A stretch of 64,000 bases of DNA. It comes from Bradyrhizobium sp. CSA112 (GTDB lineage Bacteria; Pseudomonadota; Alphaproteobacteria; Rhizobiales; Xanthobacteraceae). The DNA is taken from NCBI RefSeq assembly GCF_029051645.1, contig NZ_JAACFS010000014.1, positions 1-64,000 of the forward strand, read 5' to 3'. Both the position numbers and the translations under genes were made by a program. Below are positions 23,390 to 31,377 of this stretch, one piece after another. Under the pieces are notes generated by a model. It did not search any database. It saw only the letters and a list, made by a program, of their open reading frames with translations, and had not been told where the DNA came from. How positions within the stretch are numbered: position 1 is the stretch's first letter; every line of letters starts with the position of its first letter.

Positions 23390-23599
23390 ATGACCAAAGG
23401 CAGCAATTTCTGGGTGATTGGCGGCGAGTTCGGATCGATGAACTTCCACAAGCTCGTGGAAGGTTCGGCTCAGGTACAGGGACCTTTCAAGACCCGCAAA
23501 GAGGCCGAAGATGCCTGGCGCGCGGTCTCGGAAGAGAACCGCCACAAGGCCGGCGTACGCTTTTCGATCGTCGAAGAGCCCTCCCGCGTCTCGGCCTGA
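23390..23599 (+). CDS. DUF4170 domain-containing protein
   Basis: A 69-residue soluble protein (MTKGSNFWVIGGEFGSMNFH...) matching DUF4170, a small alphaproteobacterial family. It lies 19 bases after aceA, with GGAGA just upstream, and a terminator follows. It is therefore probably cotranscribed with aceA. The linkage suggests a role accompanying acetate metabolism, but no function is established. Confidence 0.88.
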   Translation: MTKGSNFWVIGGEFGSMNFHKLVEGSAQVQGPFKTRKEAEDAWRAVSEENRHKAGVRFSIVEEPSRVSA

Positions 23600-23628
23600 T
23601 AAAACCTAAGGAAACGGCCCAAGGACAG

Positions 23629-23663
23629 GCGGCCCCATCCGGATCTCCGGGTGGGGCCGTTTG
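23629..23663 (+). terminator. Rho-independent terminator of aceA-DUF4170
   Basis: CGGCCCCATCC at 23630-23640 pairs with GGGTGGGGCCG, with one wobble, across a short loop and is followed by TTTGCGTTT. It lies 30 bases after the DUF4170 stop codon. Confidence 0.8.
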
Positions 23664-23681
23664 CGTTTGCAAAGCGGCGGA

Positions 23682-23747
23682 GAGACGAGCCGCTCCGGGA
23701 GACGAGCCGAGCTCGCTCCGGGAGACGAGCTGAGCTCGCTCCGGGAG
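23682..23747. repeat. Short tandem repeat
   Basis: Two 23-base units GAGACGAGC[C/T]GAGCTCGCTCCGG at 23699-23744 are preceded by a shortened 17-base unit lacking GAGCTC. They lie between the aceA terminator and the next gene. Confidence 0.75.
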
Positions 23748-23884
23748 GGGCGGGTGGGGGTGCCGTCGCAGACGCAGAACCCGGTGGATCGCTAACCCAT
23801 TGCAAACAAACAGCCATTGCGCGCAACATAGTTACTGCTAGGTTAACCGGGCCAAACCCCCCTTCAGGATAAAGGCGGCTACCG

Positions 23885-24439
23885 ATGTCAGACGCGCAAA
23901 ACACCGCCAGTGAAGCCCGTGACATGCGACCGACGCGGCTGCGCGACGCGCTGCGGCAGGCCCGCATCGAGGCCGCCGATCGCACCGGCGTCGTGGTCGA
24001 ACTGCGTGATGCCGAAGTCGCCCGGCTCGAGATCCTGAATGAGGCGCTCGATCCCTTGTTCGCCGAGGTGCCGGAGCAGATCGACTTGTTCGATCGCGGC
24101 GTCAGCCAGGGCGAGACGCCGCGGCTGTGGATCGACGTGGTGGCGCATGTGGTGATGGGGCGCGACAAGCGCATCTACCGCTTCGTGCAGGATACCCGCT
24201 TCGGCCGCATCGTGATCGCCGAGTCGCATGACGTGCCCGTTATCGTCGATGCCGTCACCGGCTACGTTGCGCGCCGCATGATCGAGCGCGAGCATGCGAT
24301 GGTGGCAACGCCCGTGGCCGAGCCGGCCGTGGAAAAAAAGCCCCGCCGCCGCGGCTTCGGGGCCTTCGTGCTCGGCTTCGTGCTGGGCGCGGTGGCGCTG
24401 TTCGGATTGGCGCTGTATGCGAGTCTGAAGAATTTCTAG
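23885..24439 (+). CDS. Hypothetical tail-anchored membrane protein
   Basis: A 184-residue protein with an N-terminal soluble, charged domain (about 1-140), a basic hinge (EKKPRRRGFG) and one C-terminal membrane helix (FVLGFVLGAVALFGLALYA). I recognise it as conserved among Bradyrhizobium-type genomes but know no function. The segment RLWIDVVAHVVMGRDKRIYRFVQDT is distinctive. It is 33 bases upstream of the glycine-rich-tail gene and possibly cotranscribed with it. Confidence 0.7.
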   Translation: MSDAQNTASEARDMRPTRLRDALRQARIEAADRTGVVVELRDAEVARLEILNEALDPLFAEVPEQIDLFDRGVSQGETPRLWIDVVAHVVMGRDKRIYRFVQDTRFGRIVIAESHDVPVIVDAVTGYVARRMIEREHAMVATPVAEPAVEKKPRRRGFGAFVLGFVLGAVALFGLALYASLKNF

Positions 24440-24472
24440 CCAGAGCCGGCGGCTCGGTTATTCGGGGGCATC

Positions 24473-25171
24473 GTGGCAGCCGCTTCATCCATACCGTTAT
24501 TCGCCCTGCTTGTCGGCGCGCTGTTCGGAACGTCCTGGCTGTACGGCAAGTGGCGCACGCTGCGGCGCGCCGAATTCATCCGCACCTTCCGCTGGCCGCG
24601 CGGGCTGCTCGAGCGGCTGGAGAAGCATCACCCCGGCTTTCAGCGCAAGGACAGCGCGCTCGTCTCGCGGGGCCTGCGGCAGTTTTTCCTCGCCTACCTC
24701 ATGAGCGGCAAGCGCTACGTCTCGATGCCCTCGCAGGTCGCCGACGATCTCTGGCACGAGTTCATCCTGTACACGCGCGAGTACGACGCGTTCTGCCGGC
24801 GCGCCTTCGGTGGCTTCCTCCACCACACGCCCGCCGTCGTCCTCAGCGAGCACCGCAAGAGCAATGAGGGCCTGCGCCGCGTCTGGTGGTATTGCTGCAA
24901 ATACGAGAACATCGATCCGGTCCGTCCCACGCGCCTGCCGCTGCTGTTTGCGCTCGACAGCAAGTTCAATATCGCAAACGGGTTCGTCTACCACCCCGAC
25001 TGCGATGAGCTGCGCAAGAACGGCAGCGGCGCCGCGTATTGCGGCGGCGATTTCGCCGATACGTCGTTCGACGGCAGTTCGGACGGGTTTGGCGATGCCG
25101 GCAGCGGTGATGGCGGCGGAGACGGCAGTGGCGGTGGCGATGGGGGTGGTGGCTGTGGCGGCGGGGACTAG
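24473..25171 (+). CDS. Glycine-rich domain-containing protein
   Basis: A 232-residue protein with an N-terminal membrane helix (IPLFALLVGALFGTSWLYG), a soluble domain, and a C-terminal tail of about 45 residues consisting almost only of Gly, Asp and Ser and ending CGGGD. The domain includes the motif VADDLWHEFILYTREYDAFC typical of GRDP-like proteins. The GTG start has GGGGG upstream. The WHEF motif resembles a metal-binding centre, but no activity is known. It is convergent with the phosphodiesterase gene, only three bases apart. Confidence 0.75.
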   Translation: MAAASSIPLFALLVGALFGTSWLYGKWRTLRRAEFIRTFRWPRGLLERLEKHHPGFQRKDSALVSRGLRQFFLAYLMSGKRYVSMPSQVADDLWHEFILYTREYDAFCRRAFGGFLHHTPAVVLSEHRKSNEGLRRVWWYCCKYENIDPVRPTRLPLLFALDSKFNIANGFVYHPDCDELRKNGSGAAYCGGDFADTSFDGSSDGFGDAGSGDGGGDGSGGGDGGGGCGGGD

Positions 25172-25174
25172 GCG

Positions 25175-26065
25175 TCAGGACAATCTGACGTGTTGCAATT
25201 CGCTGATATCGCCGTGATCTCCGAAGCCGCGCACGGTCTGCACGCAGCGCCATTTGCCGTCCTCGCGCGAGATCGAAAACAAATTGTAGGCAGCGGCGGG
25301 ATAATGCCGGTGCGCCAGCGCCGATGCCGACGGCACGCCGATCGCGGGGATCTGGCGGCCGGCGCCTTCGAGCCACATCGTCGAATGGATGTGGTCGTGG
25401 CCGTGCAAGACCAGTTCCGCGCCGCGCCGCTTCAGCACGGCCCGGAGCGCCATCGAGTCCGTCAGGCGCTTCATACGCGAACTCGAATACAGGGGATGAT
25501 GCACCAGCAGCACCCGGAAAGCCTCATCCGCGGACATCTGCGCCAGATGGCGATCCAGCGCATCGAGCTGCGCGCGGCCGAGCCGACCCGTGGCCATCAG
25601 CGGCAGCGTCGGCACCGCCGAGGACACCCCGATCAGCGCCAGCGGGCCGCGCCGGCGAACAAACGGAAACCGCGTTCCGTTCGTCTCGGCATCGCCGCGC
25701 AGATATTGCTCGAACGTGCCGGCGAAATGATGCCGCGTCGCCCGCACATAGGCGTCGTGATTGCCGGGAACGACGGTGACCTGCTGCGGCGTGCCGACGC
25801 TTTCGAGCCAGGCCTGCGCCGGGGCGAACTCCGCCTCGAGCGCCAGGTTGACGAGATCGCCGGTTACCGCAATGTGGTCCGGCCGCTGCGCCTGCATGTC
25901 GGCGACCAGCGCGTCGAGCACCTCGCGGTGGTGATATTTGTGGCGATTGCGGATCCAGTTGAGATAGCCGAGCACACGCTTGCCTGCGAGATCGCGAAGC
26001 CGCGCCGCAGGCAGCGGCGGCAGATGCGGATCGGACAGATGCGCCAGCGTGAAGGTATCGGTCAT
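25175..26065 (-). CDS. Metallophosphoesterase (CpdA-like)
   Basis: A 296-residue calcineurin-like phosphoesterase with the full two-metal motif set: SDPHL near residue 11, TGDLVN near 69, PGNHD near 99, a central LVHHPLY, and LHGHDHIHS. Closest recognisable relatives are class III cyclic-nucleotide phosphodiesterases (CpdA) and related soluble phosphoesterases. The protein is cytoplasmic, without a signal peptide. Substrate choice between cAMP and other phosphodiesters cannot be read from the sequence. Confidence 0.88.
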   Translation of the reverse strand: MTDTFTLAHLSDPHLPPLPAARLRDLAGKRVLGYLNWIRNRHKYHHREVLDALVADMQAQRPDHIAVTGDLVNLALEAEFAPAQAWLESVGTPQQVTVVPGNHDAYVRATRHHFAGTFEQYLRGDAETNGTRFPFVRRRGPLALIGVSSAVPTLPLMATGRLGRAQLDALDRHLAQMSADEAFRVLLVHHPLYSSSRMKRLTDSMALRAVLKRRGAELVLHGHDHIHSTMWLEGAGRQIPAIGVPSASALAHRHYPAAAYNLFSISREDGKWRCVQTVRGFGDHGDISELQHVRLS

Positions 26066-26160
26066 TCGCGCTCCGCCGCATTCTCTGTGATATAGAGCCG
26101 CCGCATGATCATGTCGGCGATATAAGGATCAAACGTGACAACTGTCCATCCGAGGTTGGC

Positions 26161-26649
26161 GTGACTGCGCTTCAGCACTTGCGAGAACGTTTCGAACCGC
26201 AATTGCGGCGGGCCTTCCACCTTTATTGGCGGATGGCTCGCGGCATGACGCTCGGGGTCCGCGGCGTCGTGCTCGATGGCGACCACAGGGTGTTTCTGGT
26301 CAGGCATAGCTATGTCGCGGGCTGGCATCTGCCGGGCGGTGGGGTCGAGGTCGGCGAAACCTTTCTCGAAGCCTTGCGGCGGGAGCTGGTGGAGGAGGGG
26401 CGGATCGAACTGACCGGGGAGCCGGTCCTGCACGGCCTGTTCTTCAACGGCCACGTCTCCCGCCGCGACCATGTCGCGGTCTATGTCATCAGGCAATTCC
26501 GGCAGGACCGCCCGCCGGATCCCAACCACGAGATCGTCGAGTGCGGATTCTATGCGGCAAGTGCGCTGCCGGCGGAGACGACCAGGGGCACGCGGCTCCG
26601 GATCGCCGAAGTGCTCGACGGCACGACGCCGATCGCCACCTGGCGTTGA
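26161..26649 (+). CDS. Nudix hydrolase
   Basis: A 162-residue Nudix protein with the box GGGVEVGETFLEALRRELVE followed by EGRI. The metal-binding Glu residues are intact, but the conserved Gly three positions after the EE pair is Arg (EEGRI instead of EExGU), a modest deviation. A basic N-terminal helix precedes the domain. The GTG start at 26161 has GAGG upstream; an internal ATG at 26233 would remove part of the first strand. The substrate is some nucleoside-diphosphate derivative, otherwise unknown. Confidence 0.83.
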   Translation: MTALQHLRERFEPQLRRAFHLYWRMARGMTLGVRGVVLDGDHRVFLVRHSYVAGWHLPGGGVEVGETFLEALRRELVEEGRIELTGEPVLHGLFFNGHVSRRDHVAVYVIRQFRQDRPPDPNHEIVECGFYAASALPAETTRGTRLRIAEVLDGTTPIATWR

Positions 26650-26712
26650 CGCCGCCAGTTGCTTCCCGTCCCTGCAACGCATAGAAGCGGAGAAACGGGG
26701 CGGGGGTTCGAC

Positions 26713-27846
26713 ATGGGCAGGATGGGGGTCCTGAAGCTGCTTTGCGCTATCGGCTTCTTGGCGGTGCTGGCTAGCAACGTCTGGAGCATTTCGCGCTGGA
26801 GCGAAAGCCGCGGTGTCTATGACGACATCTGCTATCTCCGGCAGGCGCATCTGTTCGAGAGGTTCGGCCTCCGAGGCATCGACACCAACGTCACCTTCGA
26901 CGACGATCACAAGAACGGCCTGAAGGCGATCGGCTACGCGGAATGGCATGACGTGAAGCGCGCGCCCTGCCACCCCTTCATTCCCGCAGTGAACAAGTAT
27001 GTGCTGCAGTATCCGCCAGGGACCGGCTTCGTCCTCTCGCTGTTTCCCACTGGATTTCAGGCGATCCCGCTCTACGTGCTGGCGAATGTCACGATCTTCG
27101 CGTTTGCGCTGCTTGCGCTGTTCCGCGCACGCGAACCGGCATCGCTCGCGCTGGCGGCGGTGTTCGGCTTTGCGGCGCTTTACCTGATGATCAACCCGAG
27201 CAAGGCGAGCTATTCGGTGCCGCCGACCATGATGGTCTGCGCGGCTGCGGGTTTCCTGACAGCAAAGCTGTTCGTGGTCCGGCAACAGCGCCGGCTTCTG
27301 ATCATCGCGCTGGTGGGCCTGCTGATCGGTCTCTCTGTCAACTTTCGCCTGCCGAATCTATTTCTGGCGGCCGGCTATGGCCTGTGTCTTGCCGGCGCGT
27401 TCCTGATAGCGCGCAGCAAGGAGACTTTCCTGCAGGGGCTCGTGTTTGGTAGTTCGTTCCTGATCGGCATTGCGCCGACCCTGATCGCGAATGCGATCAA
27501 TGCGGGAAGTCCTTTCTCGACCACCTATGGCAGCGTCGATGCCGTGCCGCCTGAACTGAATGCGAGCGTGCTCTTGAGCTATCTTGTTGACGTTCAATTC
27601 ACCTTGCTGGCGATATCGGCCGGTTGGACCGCCTGGTTGTGGCGGTCCGATCGGGGTCGAGCCAGAGGAGTCGCCCTGCTGCTCGCTGCAAACCTCGCCG
27701 TGAACCTGATTTTCTTCATGACCCATCCGATCTTTACGCATTATTACATTATTCCGATCGACATGCTCTCCCTGTGGACCCTGCTGTTCGCAACGCTCGA
27801 TTTGCAAGCGGACAAGTCGGCCTTCCCTAAACCGGCCAGCGCCTGA
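26713..27846 (+). CDS. Polytopic membrane protein, GT-C glycosyltransferase-like
   Basis: The 377-residue protein has about nine hydrophobic segments. After the first helix it carries a periplasmic loop with acidic pairs (VYDDICYLRQAHLFERFG) and the motif YPPGTGF, an arrangement typical of GT-C lipid-linked sugar transferases. The downstream gene, 46 bases away, encodes a GT2 enzyme of the polyprenyl-phosphate-sugar synthase type, which could supply the lipid-linked donor. The start at 26713 is supported by GGGGG upstream. The function as a glycosyltransferase is inferred, not certain. Confidence 0.65.
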   Translation: MGRMGVLKLLCAIGFLAVLASNVWSISRWSESRGVYDDICYLRQAHLFERFGLRGIDTNVTFDDDHKNGLKAIGYAEWHDVKRAPCHPFIPAVNKYVLQYPPGTGFVLSLFPTGFQAIPLYVLANVTIFAFALLALFRAREPASLALAAVFGFAALYLMINPSKASYSVPPTMMVCAAAGFLTAKLFVVRQQRRLLIIALVGLLIGLSVNFRLPNLFLAAGYGLCLAGAFLIARSKETFLQGLVFGSSFLIGIAPTLIANAINAGSPFSTTYGSVDAVPPELNASVLLSYLVDVQFTLLAISAGWTAWLWRSDRGRARGVALLLAANLAVNLIFFMTHPIFTHYYIIPIDMLSLWTLLFATLDLQADKSAFPKPASA

Positions 27847-27892
27847 TTGCGATATAACGCGCCATGGACAGACTTGATTCGGTGAGCGTGCG

Positions 27893-28828
27893 ATGACGGT
27901 ACCGGCGCTGCGGATTGCGGTTCTGGTGCCGTGCTTCAATGAGGAAGCCGCGGTCGCTACCGTGGTCTCCGATTTCCGCAAGGCTCTGCCGACAGCCGAG
28001 ATTTTTGTCTACGACAACAATTCCAGGGACCGAACCGTCGAGGTGGCGCGCGCGGCCGGCGCCATCGTGCGTAGCGAGCGCCGCCAGGGCAAGGGGCATG
28101 TGGTGCGGCGCATGTTCGCCGATGTCGATGCCGACGTCTACGTGCTGGTCGATGGCGACGCGACCTATGACGCGCCAAGCGCCCCGCGCATGATCGATGT
28201 GCTCGTCAACGACCACCTCGATATGGTGGTGGGATTCCGCGTCGACCAATCGGTCGCTGCCTACCGGCCCGGCCATCGCACCGGCAACTGGATGCTGACA
28301 AGTTTCCTTTCCTCGGTGTTCGGCCAGGCGTTCAAGGACATCCTTTCCGGCTACCGCGTGTTCTCGCGCCGCTTCGTCAAGTCCTTTCCGGTGCTGTCCG
28401 ACGGCTTCGAGATCGAAACCGAGCTGAGCGTGCACGCGCTCGAACTGGCGCTGCCGGTGATGGAAGTCGAGACGCCTTATTATGCCCGCCCCGAAGGATC
28501 GTTCAGCAAGCTCAACACCTGGCGCGACGGTTTCCGGATTCTCAGCACCATCCTGAAGCTGTACCGGTCGGAAAAGCCGCTGCGGTTTTTCACGCTCATC
28601 GGCGTCTTCCTGATGCTGGTCTCGATCGGCCTCGCGATCCCCGTGATCATCACCTATCTCGAGGAAGGCCTCGTTCCGCGGCTACCGACCGCGGTGCTGT
28701 CGATGGGCTTGATGATCGTGGCGGTGTTGTCGGTAGCCTCGGGGCTGGTGTTGGATACGGTGACGCGCGGCCGCCGTGAAATAAAGCTGCTGTCCTATTT
28801 GTCCCAGCCCGCCATTGGCAGGGATTGA
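27893..28828 (+). CDS. GT2 glycosyltransferase, polyprenyl-phosphate sugar synthase type
   Basis: A 311-residue enzyme with a GT-A domain: VLVPCFNEEAAV near residue 10, the Asp motif YVLVDGDATYDAPSA near 82-96, and SGYRVFSRRF. Two C-terminal membrane helices follow. The layout matches dolichol/undecaprenyl-phosphate mannose or glucose synthases, which make lipid-linked sugars at the cytoplasmic face. Pairing with the preceding GT-C-like protein suggests a two-gene system that decorates a cell-surface product. Confidence 0.85.
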   Translation: MTVPALRIAVLVPCFNEEAAVATVVSDFRKALPTAEIFVYDNNSRDRTVEVARAAGAIVRSERRQGKGHVVRRMFADVDADVYVLVDGDATYDAPSAPRMIDVLVNDHLDMVVGFRVDQSVAAYRPGHRTGNWMLTSFLSSVFGQAFKDILSGYRVFSRRFVKSFPVLSDGFEIETELSVHALELALPVMEVETPYYARPEGSFSKLNTWRDGFRILSTILKLYRSEKPLRFFTLIGVFLMLVSIGLAIPVIITYLEEGLVPRLPTAVLSMGLMIVAVLSVASGLVLDTVTRGRREIKLLSYLSQPAIGRD

Positions 28829-28896
28829 GGCAATACAGGGATGGCCGCTTCCAGCGATGGACCGCGCCGCCGCCAGATGCTATCCCGCGCCCCATC

Positions 28897-29409
28897 ATGA
28901 GCGAACTTGACGTCACCATCCTCCCCGAAACACCGAAAGACGCGCAGGCGATCGAACGCTTGCACGAACGCACGTTCGGTCCCGGCCGTTTCGTGCTGAG
29001 CGCCTACCGCCTGCGCGAGCATGTCGATCATCTGCTCGACCTCTCGTTTACGGCGCGGATCGGCACATTGCTGGTCGGCTCCGTGCGCCAGTTGCCGATC
29101 TGCATCGGCGATACGCCGGCCCTGATGCTTGGGCCGTTGACGGTCGAGCCGCCGTTCCGGAAGCGCGGCGTCGGCCGCATGCTGCTCGATCGCTCGCTGC
29201 AGGACGCCAAGGCCAAGGGCCATCGCCTTGTCATTCTGGTCGGCGATGAACCCTATTACGGCCGCGTCGGCTTCAAGGTCATACCGAAGGGACGCGTGAT
29301 CATGCCGGGTCCCGTCGATTACAGCCGCCTGCTGGTGGCAGAACTGGTCGAGGGCGCCTTCGATGGCGTCTCCGGCGACATCCGGCCGGACTGGAGCAAG
29401 GCGACGTAG
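28897..29409 (+). CDS. GNAT-family N-acetyltransferase
   Basis: A 170-residue GNAT enzyme. The acetyl-CoA pyrophosphate loop is VEPPFRKRGVGRMLLDRSL, followed by RLVILVGDEPYYGRVGFK, the typical motif B. It most resembles YhbS-like acetyltransferases. The start at 28897 is preferred over the longer frame from 28825, which overlaps the GT2 gene. The acceptor substrate is not known. Confidence 0.85.
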   Translation: MSELDVTILPETPKDAQAIERLHERTFGPGRFVLSAYRLREHVDHLLDLSFTARIGTLLVGSVRQLPICIGDTPALMLGPLTVEPPFRKRGVGRMLLDRSLQDAKAKGHRLVILVGDEPYYGRVGFKVIPKGRVIMPGPVDYSRLLVAELVEGAFDGVSGDIRPDWSKAT

Positions 29410-29445
29410 GCCCGGCGCGGCGGTGCAGCTCTGCAGGGCCCGTGG

Positions 29446-31245
29446 CTATAGGAAAAGTCGACGCTTTTTGGTGCCGGCCGCCGGCTTCGGCTCGGATCCT
29501 GCATTTCCGGCCGCCTGCTGCAGTTCGTGCCGAAACTCCTCACGCTTCTCGTGGATGGACGCAACGACCAGTCCCATCGCCACTCCCAGGCCGATCAGGG
29601 CTGCTTCTGATAACAGCAGGCTTGCCTCAATGGTTTCCGGCACTGCGTCGGTGACGCCGATCCTGTAGAGATGCCGTGCGTGGTCGGCGTCGCGAGCGCG
29701 CGAAACGATCAATATATCTTTCCGCAGCGCGCGAACCTGCGCGACGATTTCGTCGATGCCTGCAGGTTCATTGATCGTGACGATGACCGCCGCGGCTTCC
29801 ATGAGGCCGCAGCTCTTCAAAAACTCCGGATTTGTCGCGTCACCGTAAAAGACGGTGCGCCCTTGTCTTCGCTGCTCCGGTACAGCGGCAGCGTCATTGT
29901 CGACGGCAAGGTACTTGAACTCATGGTGATCGAGCATCGCGCAGACCACCTGTCCAACTCGGCCATGTCCGACGACAATGGCATGGCCGCTCCCTCCTGT
30001 TGGCGCGACGGCGAGCTCGGGGGCGAGCGGCTTATCTTCGCGCACCATCGGCGCTAGCCGTCGTGCGACATGGGACAGAGCGGGGGTGAGCATCATCGTC
30101 AGCGATGTCAGCGCGACGGCGAAACTCGATACATTAGTGTCGATCAGGCCGAGCGTTGTCGCCATCCCGATGCCGACAAAAGCAAACTCGCCGCCGGGAC
30201 CGAGCAACAGACCGACCTCGAGCGCTGCCGGCCAGGAGAGCCGAAACATTCGGGCCAGGAAGATCAGGATGATGGATTTTGCCGCGATCAACCCGGCCGC
30301 ACCCGCGATCAGCCAGACCGGATCGCGGGCCAGTTCCCGGAAATCGATGTTCATGCCGACCGTGAAGAAGAACAGGCCAAGCAGGAGACCTCTGAAAGGA
30401 TCGATGGCAGTCTCGATTGCTTTGCGGAATTCCGTCTCGGCAAGCAGCAATCCAGCGACGAAGGCGCCAAGAGCCATGGAGAATCCAGCCAGGGCGGCGG
30501 CCACCCCGGTTGCGACGATCACGAACAGCGTTGTTGCGACGAACAGGTCGCTCATGCCCACCGATGCGACCAGACGAAACAGAGGTCTCATTACCACGCG
30601 GCCAACGATGACAATCACGCCGAGTGCAATGGCGGCGTTGAGGAGCGCAAGAGCGAGTGTGACGACGACCGAGCCAGACTCGCTCGCGCCAAAAATGGAG
30701 ATAAAGAGCAGGAGAGGAGCGACTGCCAGGTCTTGCGCCAGCAACGTCGCAAAGCTCGCCCGTCCCGCACTTGTGCTGAGTCGCCTTTGCCGGGAAAGAA
30801 TCTCGACGACAATGGCGGTCGAGGACAAGGCCAGGCACGCGCCGAGGATGAGTGCTACCGGAGCTTTGTTCCCCACAAGGGCGGCGGCCGTGCCGATCGC
30901 CACCGTGGAGAGGACGATCTGCAAGGTGCCTAGCCCGAAGATCAGGCGGCGCATCGCCTTCAATCGATCGTACGACAATTCCATGCCGATCAGGAACAGC
31001 AGGAAAACGACGCCAAGGTTCGCAATGCCGGAGACGTTCTTGGGATCGACAACCGTGAACCAGTAGAGAAACGGGAAATGCTCGATGAACGATCCCAGCC
31101 CAAGAGGCCCCAGGATCGCGCCGGCGCCGAGATAGCCGAGGACGGGATTGAGGCCGAACCGCCGGACCAGCGGAATGATGACACCCGCAGTGCCGAGCAG
31201 AACGAGCGCGTCGCTGTAGACGTGAATATTGATAGGGGCAGTCAT
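29446..31245 (-). CDS. CPA2-family monovalent cation:proton antiporter with TrkA-N domain
   Basis: A 599-residue integral membrane protein. Residues 1-390 form the Na_H_Exchanger domain with about twelve helices (for example LNPVLGYLGAGAILGPLG and LLGLFFFTVGMNIDFREL). An RCK/TrkA-N domain follows from about 415, with the nucleotide-binding motif VVGHGRVGQVV and the acidic residue in AVDNDAA. A final hydrophobic segment near 555-570 precedes a charged tail. It resembles the KefB/YbaL/RosB group and should exchange K+ or Na+ for H+. It is convergent with the GNAT gene. Confidence 0.92.
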   Translation of the reverse strand: MTAPINIHVYSDALVLLGTAGVIIPLVRRFGLNPVLGYLGAGAILGPLGLGSFIEHFPFLYWFTVVDPKNVSGIANLGVVFLLFLIGMELSYDRLKAMRRLIFGLGTLQIVLSTVAIGTAAALVGNKAPVALILGACLALSSTAIVVEILSRQRRLSTSAGRASFATLLAQDLAVAPLLLFISIFGASESGSVVVTLALALLNAAIALGVIVIVGRVVMRPLFRLVASVGMSDLFVATTLFVIVATGVAAALAGFSMALGAFVAGLLLAETEFRKAIETAIDPFRGLLLGLFFFTVGMNIDFRELARDPVWLIAGAAGLIAAKSIILIFLARMFRLSWPAALEVGLLLGPGGEFAFVGIGMATTLGLIDTNVSSFAVALTSLTMMLTPALSHVARRLAPMVREDKPLAPELAVAPTGGSGHAIVVGHGRVGQVVCAMLDHHEFKYLAVDNDAAAVPEQRRQGRTVFYGDATNPEFLKSCGLMEAAAVIVTINEPAGIDEIVAQVRALRKDILIVSRARDADHARHLYRIGVTDAVPETIEASLLLSEAALIGLGVAMGLVVASIHEKREEFRHELQQAAGNAGSEPKPAAGTKKRRLFL

Positions 31246-31283
31246 CTAGCGGTTGTGCATCTGCTTCCACGGGCTGGGAACAC

Positions 31284-31347
31284 GACGGTGGATACGCGGT
31301 ATCCACCGTCATTCCAAATGAACGTTAGCTGGTGGCACCAGCTAACG
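31284..31347. repeat. Two strong inverted repeats downstream of the TonB receptor gene
   Basis: GACGGTGGATAC (31284-31295) pairs perfectly with GTATCCACCGTC (31299-31310), and CGTTAGCTGGTG (31323-31334) with CACCAGCTAACG (31336-31347). They lie 30-95 bases past the stop codon of the TonB-dependent receptor on the minus strand. No T-tract follows, so they are more likely mRNA-stabilising or Rho-dependent structures than classical terminators. Confidence 0.65.
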
Positions 31348-31377
31348 CCACCCCTGGGAAGCCGTACCGTCCGCGCT

